Positions 21,939 to 32,846 of a stretch of DNA of 64,000 bases are shown piece after piece. The notes under the pieces are model-generated. The model was not told where the DNA came from. It did no database searches and saw only the letters and a list, made by a program, of their open reading frames with translations. This DNA is from Piezodorus guildinii (Eukaryota > Arthropoda > Insecta > Hemiptera > Pentatomidae). Positions within the stretch are counted from its first letter, which is position 1. Each line of letters starts with the position of its first letter. The position numbers and the translations under genes are program-made. The stretch spans positions 26,276,641-26,340,640 of the forward strand of contig CM041294.1 of assembly GCA_023052935.1 (NCBI GenBank), read 5' to 3'.

Positions 21939-22055
21939 TGATTAAGAAAATAATAATAATAAATAAATAATGAGATAAGAATTAAAGATAAAAGAAAGAT
22001 AATTAAAAGAAAAGCAAGCCCGAGCTTGCCGAGCTAGCGGCAATCAGCTGATCAG

Positions 22056-22395
22056 TGACCCTTCTTTCACTTTTTCGTGATTGTACAAAGTAAATTATAA
22101 TTTTGCTTACCGAAACTTCTCCAATATTCACTGCCGTAATATTCCTGAGGTCTAGTGATGTTCTCCAGACTGAATTCTAGCGAATTCCTACTGAAAAAAG
22201 CAAAAATCTGAGAGACGATGTAACGTATGACTGTTATCATCGAGCGCATCAGCTGATCTTTGTTATAAATAATTAATAACAAAATAAGAAACAAACACTT
22301 CGCATGTTATTTATGTTCTAAAATTAATTCGCAAATAGTCAAATTCACAATTAGTTAAATTTAATTTTACAAATTCACTAATAGTTAAATTCTTT
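22056..22395. other. Stretch upstream of Jockey-A without recognised features
   Basis: It may hold the true 5' end of the LINE or unrelated flank. A 75-codon minus frame here resembles nothing I know. Confidence 0.3.
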
Positions 22396-22960
22396 CGTTA
22401 GTAACATTTTATAAGAGAAAGCCGATCTGGAGAAATTAACTAACGCCAGCTAATATTTTCCATTGATCCACTCTAAAATTTTATCCTAAGTTAAACTTTT
22501 AGAATTAAAATATTTTTTTCTTAACTCAGTAAGTATCGGACAGGCAGCCAAAAAGTGAAAAAGGTCTTCTGTTTTATTTGTATTGCACAAACTACATTTA
22601 TTGTTTGTTTTCATGAAATTTTTATAATTCAGGTCAAAACATCACTCCTGATTTTAACTACCCATCTAATCACCTCCAGTGAATATTTGTCAGTAATGTA
22701 ATTTACTGTGGTTAAATGTGGATAAATGGGGGGAGTTTAAGAATTTTTAACTTTTATAATATTTTGGGTATAAATATCTTTTTGCATTTGAACCATTAAT
22801 GTTGCTAGACTATTTTTCCATAACTTAATATCATCACAGTTACATAGATTTAAGTTAAAATTTAATTCATGCGATTCTTTTAGATAAAGTATGTTTTTGA
22901 ACCATGCTATTCTTTTCTTAACTATATGTAATTTTATATATCATTATGAGAACAAATTAT
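22396..22960 (-). mobile_element. LINE-C fragment, decayed
   Basis: The minus strand at about 22650-22510 translates to NYKNFMKTNNKCSLCN, then EDLFHFLAACPILTELRKKY. This CSLCN...HFLAACPIL pattern is the C-terminal cysteine/histidine tail of a group of insect LINE ORF2 proteins. The 3' side at 22420-22440 (agccgatctggagaaat) resembles the copy at 23.66 kb. There are stops and frame breaks throughout. Confidence 0.6.
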
Positions 22961-23495
22961 GATTTTACAAATAAATTTTCCAAAGAGGAAAATGTTTAAT
23001 ACTTCACAATGATTTATCAAAAACAATAAATGGATTTGAAATTAATTCTGCCCCTCTATAGAGAAGTGAGGAAGAGAGAAGAACATTATTCAATATAGGT
23101 CGGTTGAGCAGTTGTTCTTAAACTGGCTTAGGGCCTTTTGATCCGACTTCAATCTTCTTTCGTTAATGAACTCAGGTCATTTCCTTGGTCTTCGAGAATC
23201 TGTAAAACTTAATTCGAGTTTCTTGCGGGTTTCCTCATTTGTCTGCTATTGGCTGGTTAGAATTAAAGAGAGAGGAGGGAACCCCGGAAAAACAATTCGG
23301 TTCAATAGACATCAAAAGCAAAAAGTGGTTAACATTAATTTGACATCTTACCGAAGGGATGCGGAAGAAAAAAATCATTCAACTCATCATCTCTCTCAAA
23401 CTGTTCAGTGAAATAAAGTTTACTAAAGGTAACATTGAGAAGGTATGGTGGGGGAAAATATCTAAAGATGAACAGTGGGAGTTCGGTCAGAGATT
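22961..23495. other. Probable single-copy DNA, no gene recognised
   Basis: No similarity to the other repeats of the window. The 81-codon frame at 23166-23411 has no recognisable features. Confidence 0.4.
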
Positions 23496-23498
23496 AGG

Positions 23499-24650
23499 AT
23501 TTTTTTTTTTTTTTTTTTACAATTATGAGTAGATATATAGATAGATAGATATATAACTGTCTTTTATTTCTTTAAGCATATTACAACAACAAAACAAATA
23601 TTATAATTATAAAAAACATTTGTAGAACTTAGGTCTTTTAGACCGTCAGTCCGGAGCCGATCTGTAAAGTTTTACAAAAAATTTAATAATATTCATAAAC
23701 AGGTCATTCACTGATTCCATTCAACTTCTAACTGTATTAACTTATAAATAAAACCACAGTAAAAGAAAAAATCATAAAAATTAAAAATAACAATATCAAT
23801 TAATATCACATATTAGAAATTTTTTATTAAATTATAATTAAATTCTTTAATAAGCTGATATTTATTTACATCATCAACTTTTAGAGAATTCTTTCCAAAA
23901 CAATTTTTTCTAATTTCAGACAGAATCGGACATGCAGCTAGGAAATGAAATGTGTTTTATGTTTCTTTTTTATTGCACAAGGAACACATCACACTACTAT
24001 TTGAATAAAATCTGTTATAGTTGAGATAAAGAAGTTCACATCTAACTTTGAATATCCATTTAACCCCTTTAAAGTTTATTTTATTATCATCGAGATAATG
24101 TGTTCCATAATCATATGTTTTTATACAGATACATTTTTTCCGAAACTGAAGCCTTTTGTACATATTTTAATTTGTAAATTTCTGTTAACGATACTCTAAA
24201 TTCCTGTAGGATTAAATCCTTTTTATTTTGATTATCAAGTTTAATGTCTATGTCAATATTATGTTTTATAGCTATTTCTCTTAAACCCCTTATCCAGTAT
24301 ACCTTTTGTTTAACAACTTCATTATTTAATAAATATGGTAGCCTATTTTTTGTCAGGTTTTTAACTTTTATAACATAATTATGCTGTGTTTTTAAGGTTT
24401 CTATAAACATTGGTACTATTTTGGTTTCTAAATGCGGCAAGCTAAATAATTTCTTAATGAAGAAATACAGAAATTCTTCACATTCAATATATTCTTTACT
24501 TCCCCATGCTTCGGCATCATATCCTGTGAATGATTTAAAAACAGCATTGAATACTTGAATTTTAGATTAATAGGGTATACTATTGTTTAGCAGTAAATTT
24601 TTCCAAATGGAGTTTATTGCTATTTTAGCTTTTGATAGCTTCTGCAGCAA
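23499..24650 (-). mobile_element. LINE-C, 5'-truncated copy
   Basis: The 3' end lies near the T-run 23501-23519 and a short GATA tract (23535-23553). The coding remnant comprises a frame at 24440-24111 (WIRGLREIAIKHNIDIDIKL, LQEFRVSLTEIYKLKY) and a second at about 24163-23870 (RCELLYLNYNRFYSNSSVMC, SLCNKKE, stop, then HFLAACPILSEIRKNCFGK). It covers only the end of ORF2. Frameshifts separate the pieces. A shorter, more decayed relative lies at 22.4-22.96 kb. Confidence 0.65.
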
Positions 24651-25243
24651 ATGTTTTTTCAATGATAGTGTAGGTGTAAGAACAACAACATAAATATTTA
24701 TGATTATGATTATGTATATTCAGCATTAGTGACGTAACTAAATAATATTAGTACTAACGTTGATGTTTTATGCAATACAGTAGCAAATGTGATTGAGTCA
24801 ATTTATTTATTACAATCAAGAAATTTAAGATTCATACAATGTAATTTGCCATCTGCAATTCCTTTGCAATGAGTAGATGTGTGGACTGCTGAAGCAGCGG
24901 CTTATCACATGGTGAGCTCGTCGGATCAGCATATCTCTTGGCCTGTGGTCTGCATATTGGTCGGAGTGGGCTGTAAGGATTGTTTCTGTAAGAGGGTTGG
25001 TGTTGTATGCTAGTCTTTGACGGAAGTTATTGTATTGTTCTGTAGCAGTGGTTGAGTGAAAAAAGCGGATTTTCCATAGGATACTAAAAACAAAATTCTT
25101 AGTTGAAGAAGATTTGTTATAAATATCTCCGATGCTTAGATAGTGGTGACTGCAAGTAAGGGATATACTTGTCGGTTATCTTAACTGGTTTCTCAGTTAC
25201 CGAACAAAACGTGTCGTCAAGAGACTTCCAGTTTACAAACTCA
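24651..25243 (-). other. Unassigned, possibly coding-derived relic
   Basis: On the minus strand about 25140-24850 reads SIGDIYNKSSSTKNFVFSIL, then QYNNFRQRLAYNTNPLTETI and HRPRDMLIRRAHHVISRCFS in one frame, unusually long for this AT-rich DNA, but I do not recognise the family. It may be a mobile-element relic. The segment is bounded by an RTE-like copy at 25.25 kb. Confidence 0.3.
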
Positions 25244-25244
25244 A

Positions 25245-26005
25245 TGACTGGTGGCGCCAGTATAAGGGTTAAAATATTTTACGGACCAAATATTTTACGC
25301 AGTACCTTATTTTCGAAAACCTTAGCCTTTGTTCATCCTTCAAAGTAAACGGCCACGTTTCGCATCCGGAAAGAGCCGTAGGAAGAATAATGGTTTTATA
25401 AATTCTAACCTTTAAGTTTTTAGATAGAAGCCGCGAACTAAGTAACTTAGCAACTGAATTATAACACGCATTTTCCACCTTTAATCGGGACTTTATTTCT
25501 TCCTGGATTTCATTTTTTCTTGCTATCATTGAACTTAGATACTAGAATATCTCTACGTGTTCAAAAGTATGCCCTGATATATCAATATCGCCAAGATCGC
25601 CACCGTTTCTGCTACTAATTATATATTTCGCCTTGTCGGTATTTAGTTCGAGTCCTATTTCTTTACCAGTTTTTATTAACACACTTGTATTTAGTTGTAT
25701 GGTTTCCGTATCTTCAGCTAGCAGTACCAAATCATCGGCATACCCTAAAACCGGAATCCTGTCACCCATATTTCAACCTTTCTCAGTACACATCACCTTT
25801 TCTATGACATATTCTAAAGCTATATTAAATAACACTGGTAAAAGGGAGTCACCCTGTTTCAAACCCGATCGCACATTAAGTGCTATACATTGCTTTATTA
25901 GTACAGCAAGAAGTAGCTCAGTTCTACAGATCACCAACATTTTTCTAATACTTGGTAATCCCCTAAATCAGAGTATCTCTGCCTTTTTATCTATAATTTA
26001 GTCTA
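25245..26005 (-). mobile_element. RTE-like LINE fragment (reverse transcriptase)
   Basis: In minus orientation: VRSGLKQGDSLLPVLFNIAL (about 25875-25815), a stop, then MGDRIPVLGYADDLVLLAED with the catalytic YADD (25769-25542), a stop, then ARKNEIQEEIKSRLKVENAC and LKVRIYKTIILPTALSGCET (25529-25269). The QGD and YADDLVLLAE signatures are typical of RTE-type reverse transcriptases. It lacks the endonuclease, the 5' polymerase and the 3' end. Confidence 0.82.
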
Positions 26006-26059
26006 TTTTAAATTCACATCCTTCATCTAACATCTCTCTTTTATCCTCCCTATCACCCT

Positions 26060-26345
26060 CTTAGGATGAGGTTTATGGCTTCTACACCTTGTGCACCTTT
26101 GAGGTTTCCTATTCGCTGCTGATGAGCTTCTACCTCACGAGGCATTCCTTCCTGACTATTTCCGTCTGCTAGCTGGTAGGTGTGGGTTCGTCCCCTACCT
26201 AGCAGGGTGACCTCATACCTAGTGCCGCGGTAAGTGCTTCTACCATGATAGGCATCATTCTCCATCTTACTCTCTTTCTTCATGAACACGCATTGTCGAG
26301 GCTTTCTGTAACCCTGTATTACCTCATCAATACCTAGACAAATTG
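26060..26345. other. Unassigned sequence with a B-box-like motif
   Basis: It is less AT-rich than its flanks. It contains GTGTGGGTTCGTCCCC at about 26187-26202, one or two changes from a pol III B box, but no A box was seen. A 98-codon minus frame spans it without recognisable similarity. It may be SINE-like or a transposon relic. Confidence 0.25.
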
Positions 26346-26364
26346 GCAACTATCCAAAGTTTTC

Positions 26365-26600
26365 TTTAAGTTAACTAGGTCTCGAGGCTATCACATTTTC
26401 AGTCGCCTCGAATTTTCGTAATGAATTGAGATAAGAGATTACGAAAAAATGGATTCGTGCGGAGTGGTTGTTTGGAATTAAAAGAGATATATTTAATTCA
26501 GGGCTAAACTGAAGGAAAGTATATTAAAAAGGATACACAATTAGGAACACTAAGGATTTTTTCAAGAATTATGTACTGGATACTGGATGAAGTAGGTTTT
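26365..26600 (-). mobile_element. Jockey-B LINE fragment, strongly decayed
   Basis: 'ctaggtctcgaggctatcac', 'tttcagtcgcctcg' and 'ctaaggattttttcaagaat' follow the order of the family's coding end (minus orientation), with many indels. Confidence 0.45.
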
Positions 26601-27242
26601 TTTAACACATTTTAATCCTAATTGCTACCAAAGTCAAAATTTGGATCTGTCATTTCTGTCCTGTCACCCTAATACACTATTTGAAGCAATGTATAAGAAG
26701 GATTAGGCTGTAGTCACTAAAACAGTCTTTTTCATTGCTAGTGTAATATAATGGAGCGAATAAGAAACTTTATTGTTTAGCTTGTAGATTGGATAAGTTT
26801 CCCTTTAGCCGTTTTCTCGGTACTGGTGTACTAAGATTAAACTCATTAAAATGATTTGCTCATTCCCAGCCCAGAAAGTTGGCCTTAGCCAATGGTAAGC
26901 ATGATGAAAATTTTCTAGCCAACTAAGCTGGGAGAAAAGAAGATCTCAATTAACTTCTTTTCTCTTTGTTTATTCTAGGAGAGTAATTTCATCAGGCTGG
27001 GGACCTACGGGATGAGAATTTCAGGTATTTTACACTTAAAAATATTATGTTGGAGAGTGAAAGGGACCCAGAAATGTTAACCACCATGGCGACTTTATGA
27101 TCTAGGTTACGAGAACTACTCATAGATCTATTATCTATAGGTAGATCAGGGCCATTAAATTCCGCTACATAGAGCAAACATACATAGAGCAAATCTTCAA
27201 TAACTCGTTGTAAATAGAACGACCATTCCACCCTAAAAAGGA
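26601..27242. other. Stretch without recognised features
   Basis: No family match and no supportable frame. Confidence 0.3.
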
Positions 27243-27435
27243 AAAGTTGATCAATTTTGATGAAAAAGCTGCTGTAATATATATTATTCTTAAATATAAA
27301 ATTTCAATTTCCTGCGACTTCTTGTTTTAGTGCTAGATTGACTACACACAGAGTCCTTTTTGGTGTCTTCGTCATTTGGAGTCAGGAGATACACACATCT
27401 GTGTTTCCGGTGAAAATTCAAACTTCACCTTACTA
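27243..27435 (+). repeat. TCTGG-family fragment, head-to-head with the next copy
   Basis: 'ttttgatgaaaaagctgctg', 'aaatttcaatttcctgcgac', 'gtcatttggagtcaggaga' and 'tgtgtttccggtgaaaa' are the palindrome-proximal block in plus orientation. The next copy begins about 30 bp further in minus orientation, so the palindromic ends face each other across an (AT)n tract (27458-27480). Confidence 0.55.
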
Positions 27436-27730
27436 TATATTCCATAGTGACTCAAAGTAAAATATATATATATATATATATTTCCTGAGTCCAAATAACC
27501 AAGTCCCGCAAAAAGATCTGTGGTTTGTGTGTGTGTGTGGTAACTCCCGGGCGGAAACGGTATGTCCTATGAAACTGAAATTTCAGATTTAAAACAAATA
27601 TACGCCCGAGACGTTACAAAACCTTTTTCATCAAAATAAGCTTACCAGAAGAGCCACTTTATACCATGCATTTTGCACCTTTTTTCGATTTTCTCGAAAA
27701 CGGTTCCGACGATTTTGATTAAACTCGTTA

Positions 27731-27740
27731 CATCGATGTA
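27731..27740. repeat. Target-site duplication, left copy (CATCGATGTA)
   Basis: The identical 10-mer recurs at 29521-29530 right after the poly(A) of the nested LINE. In uninterrupted repeats (for example 40.24 kb) the region is present once. Confidence 0.92.
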
Positions 27741-27743
27741 ACC

Positions 27744-29059
27744 TCTCCGTAAATCCCCAGGATACGACCTCCTTACTCCTCAGATCTTAAGACAACTTCC
27801 TCCCAAAGCCATTACATTTCTTGCATATCTCTATAACTGTATCCTACGCACTACCTATTTCCCTCTCATATGGAAACATTCAACTATCATCCTTTTCCTA
27901 AAACCAGGCAAACCTTCCCACAGCACTTCATCTTACAGACCTATTAGCCTGCTCCCGATCCTCTCCAAAATCTTCGAAAAACTCCTATTAAAACGAATTC
28001 TAGCCAAATTTCACAATTTTCCTTCACATCAGTTTGGATTTCGTCCTCAACATTCCACGGTTCACCAAGGACTCCGAGTTGTAGACCACATTTCCTCCGC
28101 CCTTGAGTGCAAGGAGTATTGAGGGTGCCTTTCTGGACATATCTCAAGCTTTCGACCGGGTGTGGCACCCGGGATTGCTCTTTAAGCTCAAAACCCATTT
28201 ACCTCAATCCTTATACCTAATCCTCCGATCCTATTTATCAAACCGCTCCTTCCGAGTTCGCAGTGGTTCCGAATTTTCCAAACATTATACTGTTGAGGCC
28301 GGTGTTCCTCAAGGCAGCGTCTTAGGACCCGTCCTCTACATCCTCTAAACCGCCGAATATCCCTACCGATTCCGATACCTTTCTGGCAACATTTGCTGAT
28401 GATACCGCCATTTTGTCATCCAATCCCGATCCTGAAGCAGCATCGCTAAATCTCCAAAAGCACCTTTCCCTTGCCGAATACTGGTGCAATGATTGGCGCA
28501 TTAAGGTGAACCAAAGCAAATGCACTCATGTCACATTCACCCTTCGACGCAAATCCTGTCCAACGGTTAATTTCAATTCCATACCGCTTCCTTCCTCAGA
28601 CACAGTCCGGTATCTCGGCTTTTTACTAGACAAAAGACTGACGTGGAACCCACATACAAGACTAAAAAGAAAAGAACTCAACCTCAGATTCGGCCAGTTA
28701 TACAGACTACTAAACAGAAAATCTCATCTTACAGTTGACAACAAATTACTAATATACAAGACAGTACTGAAACCTATATGGGCCTACGGACTTGGACTGT
28801 GGGGGACAGCTAAACATTCTAACATCAAACGCATCCAATCCTTCCAATCCAAAGTCCTCCGAACAATAGTTAATGCTCCTTATTACGTTACCAACTGTAC
28901 CCTACACCATGACCTTAATATTCCGTTTGTTTTAGACCTGGTACCATCCAAATTTTCCAAATTTCATCAGAACCTTAGTCATCATCCTAACCCTCTAGCG
29001 CAATCCCTATCCAGCACTACCCATTCCTACAATCCTCCTCGAAGATTGAAATGGCAGTA
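27744..29059 (+). pseudogene. Jockey-A reverse transcriptase, partial, three breaks
   Basis: The order of motifs is SYRPISLLPILSKIFEKLL, HQFGFRPQHSTVHQGLRVVD, a frame break near 28120, AFLDISQAFDRVWH, EAGVPQGSVLGPVLYIL, a stop at about 28348 and a frame change, TFADDTAILSSNPDPEA, RYLGFLLDKRLTWNPHTRL, WGTAKHSNIKRIQ, NAPYYVTNCTLHHDLN and PPRRLKWQ-stop. All polymerase motifs including FADD are present, but in three frames. Confidence 0.92.
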
Positions 29060-29143
29060 GCCACGAGACCTATTGTAAACATTTAAACTGGAGTTCTGAC
29101 AATGGTCAGATCCTCCACTCATGTACGGTATGTTTGTGGCTAC

Positions 29144-29249
29144 AGCGCCCTAACTCAGCCTCCACTGGCTCAGACCAGTGATGCGGCTGAGATAGAGGCG
29201 CTGGGATCTCTTGGATTCCGCTTTTTCCCCCACAAGTGGAGGGAAAAGC
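29144..29249 (+). ncRNA. Two conserved stem-loops in the LINE 3' UTR
   Basis: The first structure has three nested stems: AGCGCC (29144-29149) with GGCGCT (29197-29202), CTCAGCC (29154-29160) with GGCTGAG (29185-29191), and CACTGG (29163-29168) with CCAGTG (29175-29180). The second is GCTTTTTCCCCCAC (29220-29233), loop AAG, TGGAGGGAAAAGC (29237-29249), a stem of about 13 bp with one mismatch. The second hairpin recurs at 43.76-43.79 kb and 60.87-60.90 kb. LINE 3' UTR structures can be recognised by the element's own reverse transcriptase; that role here is inference. It is an element of the LINE RNA, not a separate gene. Confidence 0.6.
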
Positions 29250-29457
29250 GCTTGCTGGGGTCCCTTTAGCAATTGTATATATTGTATATAGTTATGATTT
29301 TGTGTAAGATGTTTATTTATTTGCCAACTTTTTACTTATCTCAATAATAGGTTTTTGTTTTGATTTGTTTTGTTTTTTATTTATTATTATTATTTTATTG
29401 TATATATATGAATTTATTTATTATTGTTCATTTTGTAACAAATTGTAATATATCCCA

Positions 29458-29521
<64 letters not shown>

Positions 29522-30084
29522 ATCGATGTAAAATTCAATGGGCTTTAACATCATTTAGGTTTCATTTGTATTAAAATGGTCTGACAGCGCTTAAATGCCG
29601 ATATTTTAAATTTCTTCCCCTAAAGTACCTTTAATTTTGTAGATTCAATAAAAATAACTATATTACCTTGTGAACGCTGATGAAAAACAGGTAAATATAT
29701 AAATTGAGTAAATTCGATACCCAACTAAAGGAGAAAACAGAAAAAATATTTTTTTAATGCAATTTTTTGTTTTTGAACATAAGAGCAGTAATATACATGT
29801 ATGATATACCGTTGGAAAGCTAACAATTTTGGAAAAAAATATTATCTTATACTCAAGCTTTTAAAAGTTAATGGAGAGTGATGAAAAGAAGATAAAACTA
29901 ACTGATTATTTTAGAAAATAATATAATAGATTTTTTAATAAAACACATGTTTTTATATAAATTCAATGTAATTAATATCTTTAATAGTTTCAAGTATTTT
30001 TATCTCTAACTGTATTTGAAATTCTTTCATTTATTTTTAAAATGGAGGTAAGTGAAAGTCGTGTGTTGCCCGCACCAGATTTTT

Positions 30085-30750
30085 TAAATTAAAATTTTGT
30101 TATCGCTGCTATAGAGTGGATTCCGGAACTCAATTTCCATACATGAAAAAAAAAAAAATTGTTTTTCTTTTTTAAAGCTAATTTAAACAAGGATAAATAT
30201 TCAGACAGGAGAGGGCTGGCCGTGACAGAGGGCAAGGTGGATTTATTATTCAGGAGTAGAGTCGAGCCTGTTAATCCTATAATACTAATGCACCCTGCCT
30301 CTCGCTTCTAATTCGCAAAGGAATCAACCGACCCGATCTCAGCTCCTCTCTAATGCTTATAATTAAATGCCTTAATTGCATATGAGGCCATATTAACCTC
30401 TTATAACTCTTCTCTCTAAAACTAACCTCGTAAGAATCTCTCATAATTACTACTTTTAATGGCTGAGGGTAGTAGGCGTTATCATAATTAACAATCACAT
30501 CATCATTAAAAAAAAACACATTGGATTTAATCAAAATATAAACTATATAAATATAAACTTAACCCTTTCGAGACCGATTGCACACCGTGTGTGCAATACC
30601 AGTAATGTGCAATTATCAGTTGTTCTGAGTAAACTAGTCGTCTAAATAAGATTTTTCTGGAACTAATAAAATCTACAAGAAAACAAAATTTGATATTACT
30701 GTGTTCTAAAAAATATGAAAATTATTTCATTATTCAACTGTTTTTTTTTT
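30085..30750. other. Probable single-copy DNA, no gene recognised
   Basis: 30190-30450 is less AT-rich than the surroundings and matches none of the window's repeats. An 85-codon minus frame (30534-30277) has no recognisable similarity. 30575-30600 contains the inverted repeat GCACACCGTGTGTGC. Confidence 0.35.
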
Positions 30751-31984
30751 TTTTACTTTAAATAAAATATATAGTAACGGAAAGAATTGCGATCGTCGAA
30801 AATTTCGAATACCAGTTTTCAACGGAAATACATGTTTTAGGTTCTCCTGAGTCCAAATAACCAAGTACCGCAAAAAGGTCTCTGTGTGTGTGTGTGTGTG
30901 TGTGTCTGAGTGTGTCTGTGTGTGTGTGTGGTAACTCCCGGACAAAAATATGAAAAGTCCTGTGAAATTGAAATTTCGTATTTTAGGCAACTATACTCCC
31001 GAGATGCTACAAAATCTTTTTCATCAAAATCAGCTAATCGGATGATGTACTTTTATACCATGCATTTTGCACCTTTTTACGTTTTTCTCAAAAACGGCTC
31101 TAACGATTTTGATTAAGCTCTATATATCGATGTAAAATTTAATGGGCTTTAATATTTTTTTTTTCATATTTATTGATATCTACAACTGTAGTAAAAAAAA
31201 AATGCATCAAGTAAATGTGATGGTTATATTGAAAACTGTTATGAAATACATGTAGAGACACTACCCATTGGAAGCACTCTAAAAGTATTCTAAACTAGGT
31301 CTCGTGGCCATCATATTTTCAGACACCTCGGAGGATTATCAGGGATGGATCGATGAGGAAGAAATGATTGAAACTGATGGATTGTAGTGGGAATGGAGTT
31401 TATCTTGGAAGGAAGGGTACCTGGTTCGGGTTAAGTCAGCGACATATGGAATATTAAGGTCTTTATGGATGAGTTTATTGGGCTTTAATTGAAATAACCT
31501 GGCAGGGCTTAAATGCCGATATTTAAATTTTTTTTTCTCCAAAGTACCTTTAATTTTGTAGATACTAAAAAAATAACAATATAATCTGGTTGTTAACGAT
31601 AAAAAACAAGTAAATATATAAGTTGATCGAATTCGATGTCCATCTAAAGGAGAAAACTGAAAAAAACCTTTTTTTATAACAATTTTTTGTTTTTGAACAT
31701 AAGAACGGTATTATACATATCGTTGGAAAACTAAAGATTTTAGAACAAATATTATTTTATACAGAAAATTGTAAAAGTTGATAAAGAGTGATGAAAAGCT
31801 AATAAAACTAACTGATTGTTTTAGATAATAATATAATCGATTTTTTAATAAAACACATGTTTCTGTATAAATTCTATTTAATTAATTCTTTACAAATTTA
31901 TTTTTATCTCTAAATGTATTTAAAAATATTTAAATCGATATAAATAACGGAGGTAAGTGATAGTCGCGTGTTGCGCGCACCAGA
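30751..31984 (-). repeat. TCTGG-family repeat interrupted by a Jockey-B fragment
   Basis: The left part (30751-31153) has 'ttgcgatcg', a GT tract at 30880-30930 and the core to TGGGCTTTAAT. The right part (31479-31984) resumes with the same 11-mer and ends GCGCGCACCAGA. The palindrome is decayed to 'aaaatatatagtaacg'. Confidence 0.88.
31154..31478 (-). mobile_element. Jockey-B LINE fragment nested in a TCTGG repeat
   Basis: The minus-strand fragment has a T-run 31154-31162 (poly(A) tail of the element), the 3' UTR and the last ~45 codons (NKLIHKDLNIPYVADLTRTR, YPSFQDKLHSH). TGGGCTTTAAT at 31143-31153 and 31479-31489 is the target-site duplication. Confidence 0.9.
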
Positions 31985-32504
31985 TTTTTTACTCCCTTAA
32001 AAAAAATCTTTTCATTATATTTTTTTCTTTACCCCTGAAAGAAAAACAACGATTTTATATTATCTAACTATTTTTTAAATAAATGTTTACATAACAAAAT
32101 TTTTAATGATGCATTTGCAATACGAATTTTCCCGAGAATCGAGGTGCAAACCCGGTGTGCAATGATCTTGATTATGTGAATTCAGTTAAGAATTGGGTGA
32201 TTTCCATAGTAAACATATTTTTAAAAATTAAAAATGAAAAATACAAAGGAAAAAAAATTCACTCCTGAGAATTGTGTTTGATTTTTTTCTTCTCGTCTTC
32301 TCGAATGGGTTAAATAAATAAAATATTATTTTATTTTAAGAATATTGTCATCTATACTTCTTACCGTTGGTGACCAGGTGAAGAATGGTTCTATTTACTT
32401 AAGAACGTTTACAAGGTCTTCTATTCAGAACATATGGAGATTCGAACTGTTTTACGGCCAACAACGACCATGTGATTGCTTAATCGCGCTCAACTGCCAG
32501 TTTT
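31985..32504. other. AT-rich stretch without recognised features
   Basis: No frame or repeat recognised. Confidence 0.3.
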
Positions 32505-32692
32505 TTTTTAATTTTTGGGTACCCACTTTATTGAGGCTATGTTAGCCTCAGTAAGGTCACTTATACCCCTTACCCCATAGTTACTTCACTGCTGAAAAAC
32601 AGAATAAAAAATTCTCCCTCATCCGGTGTTCAAACCATGGACCGGGGTACAGTAGATAAGTGACCCACTAAACCACTAGACCCACTTCCCTT
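32505..32692 (-). mobile_element. SINE-1 copy
   Basis: On the minus strand: GGGAAGTGGGTCTAGTGG (A-box region), the B-box-like GGTTTGAACACC, then 'ttttttattctgttttt', 'gaggctaacatagcctcaat' and 'aaagtgggtacccaaaaatt' as in the other copies. It is truncated at the 3' side relative to the 62-kb copy. Confidence 0.72.
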
Positions 32693-32846
32693 TTATTTTA
32701 GAAAAATATATAATTTAATATCCTCCATAAATAAATGAAAAATAATAACCATTTTAATTTTTAACTGCTAACTGAGATAATTATTTAGATTCCACCAGTT
32801 ATTTTTTAAACAATTTAAAAAAGTACCTATTATGAAATATATTGTA

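Larger units (their letters stand above)
17687..22055 (-). mobile_element. Jockey-A LINE, essentially full length
   Basis: This is a non-LTR retrotransposon of about 4.37 kb in minus orientation: a 5' UTR (about 22055-21939), ORF1 (gag-like, zinc knuckles), ORF2 (endonuclease plus reverse transcriptase), a 3' UTR and a 13-nt poly(A) (T-run 17687-17699). The two ORFs are open except for one frameshift in ORF2, so the insertion is young. The 5' boundary is approximate; the GC-rich 'gctagctcggcaagctcggg' near 22015-22035 is probably part of its 5' end. I could not find a target-site duplication. Confidence 0.9.
27741..29520 (+). mobile_element. Jockey-A-like LINE, 5'-truncated, long poly(A)
   Basis: The copy starts within the reverse transcriptase region (LRKSPGYDLLTPQILRQ) and ends with a 3' UTR and about 59 A (29462-29520). 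It is flanked by a perfect 10-bp target-site duplication. Its 3' UTR contains two strong hairpins that the full-length Jockey-A at 17.7 kb lacks, so it belongs to a sister subfamily. Confidence 0.95.
27481..30079 (-). repeat. TCTGG-family repeat interrupted by a Jockey-A LINE
   Basis: The left part is 27481-27740 (tcctgagtccaaataaccaa, GT tract, core to CATCGATGTA). The right part is 29531-30079 and ends GTGTGTTGCCCGCACCAGA. The LINE between is flanked by CATCGATGTA on both sides. Without the insertion the copy would be about 0.8 kb and typical of the family. Confidence 0.9.

Noticed and set aside
30730..30990. 86-codon minus-strand frame with HTHTHT repeats
   Set aside because: It is a translation of the (CA)n tract and palindromic end of a TCTGG repeat; similar frames at 36.0, 36.4 and 12.8 kb have the same origin.
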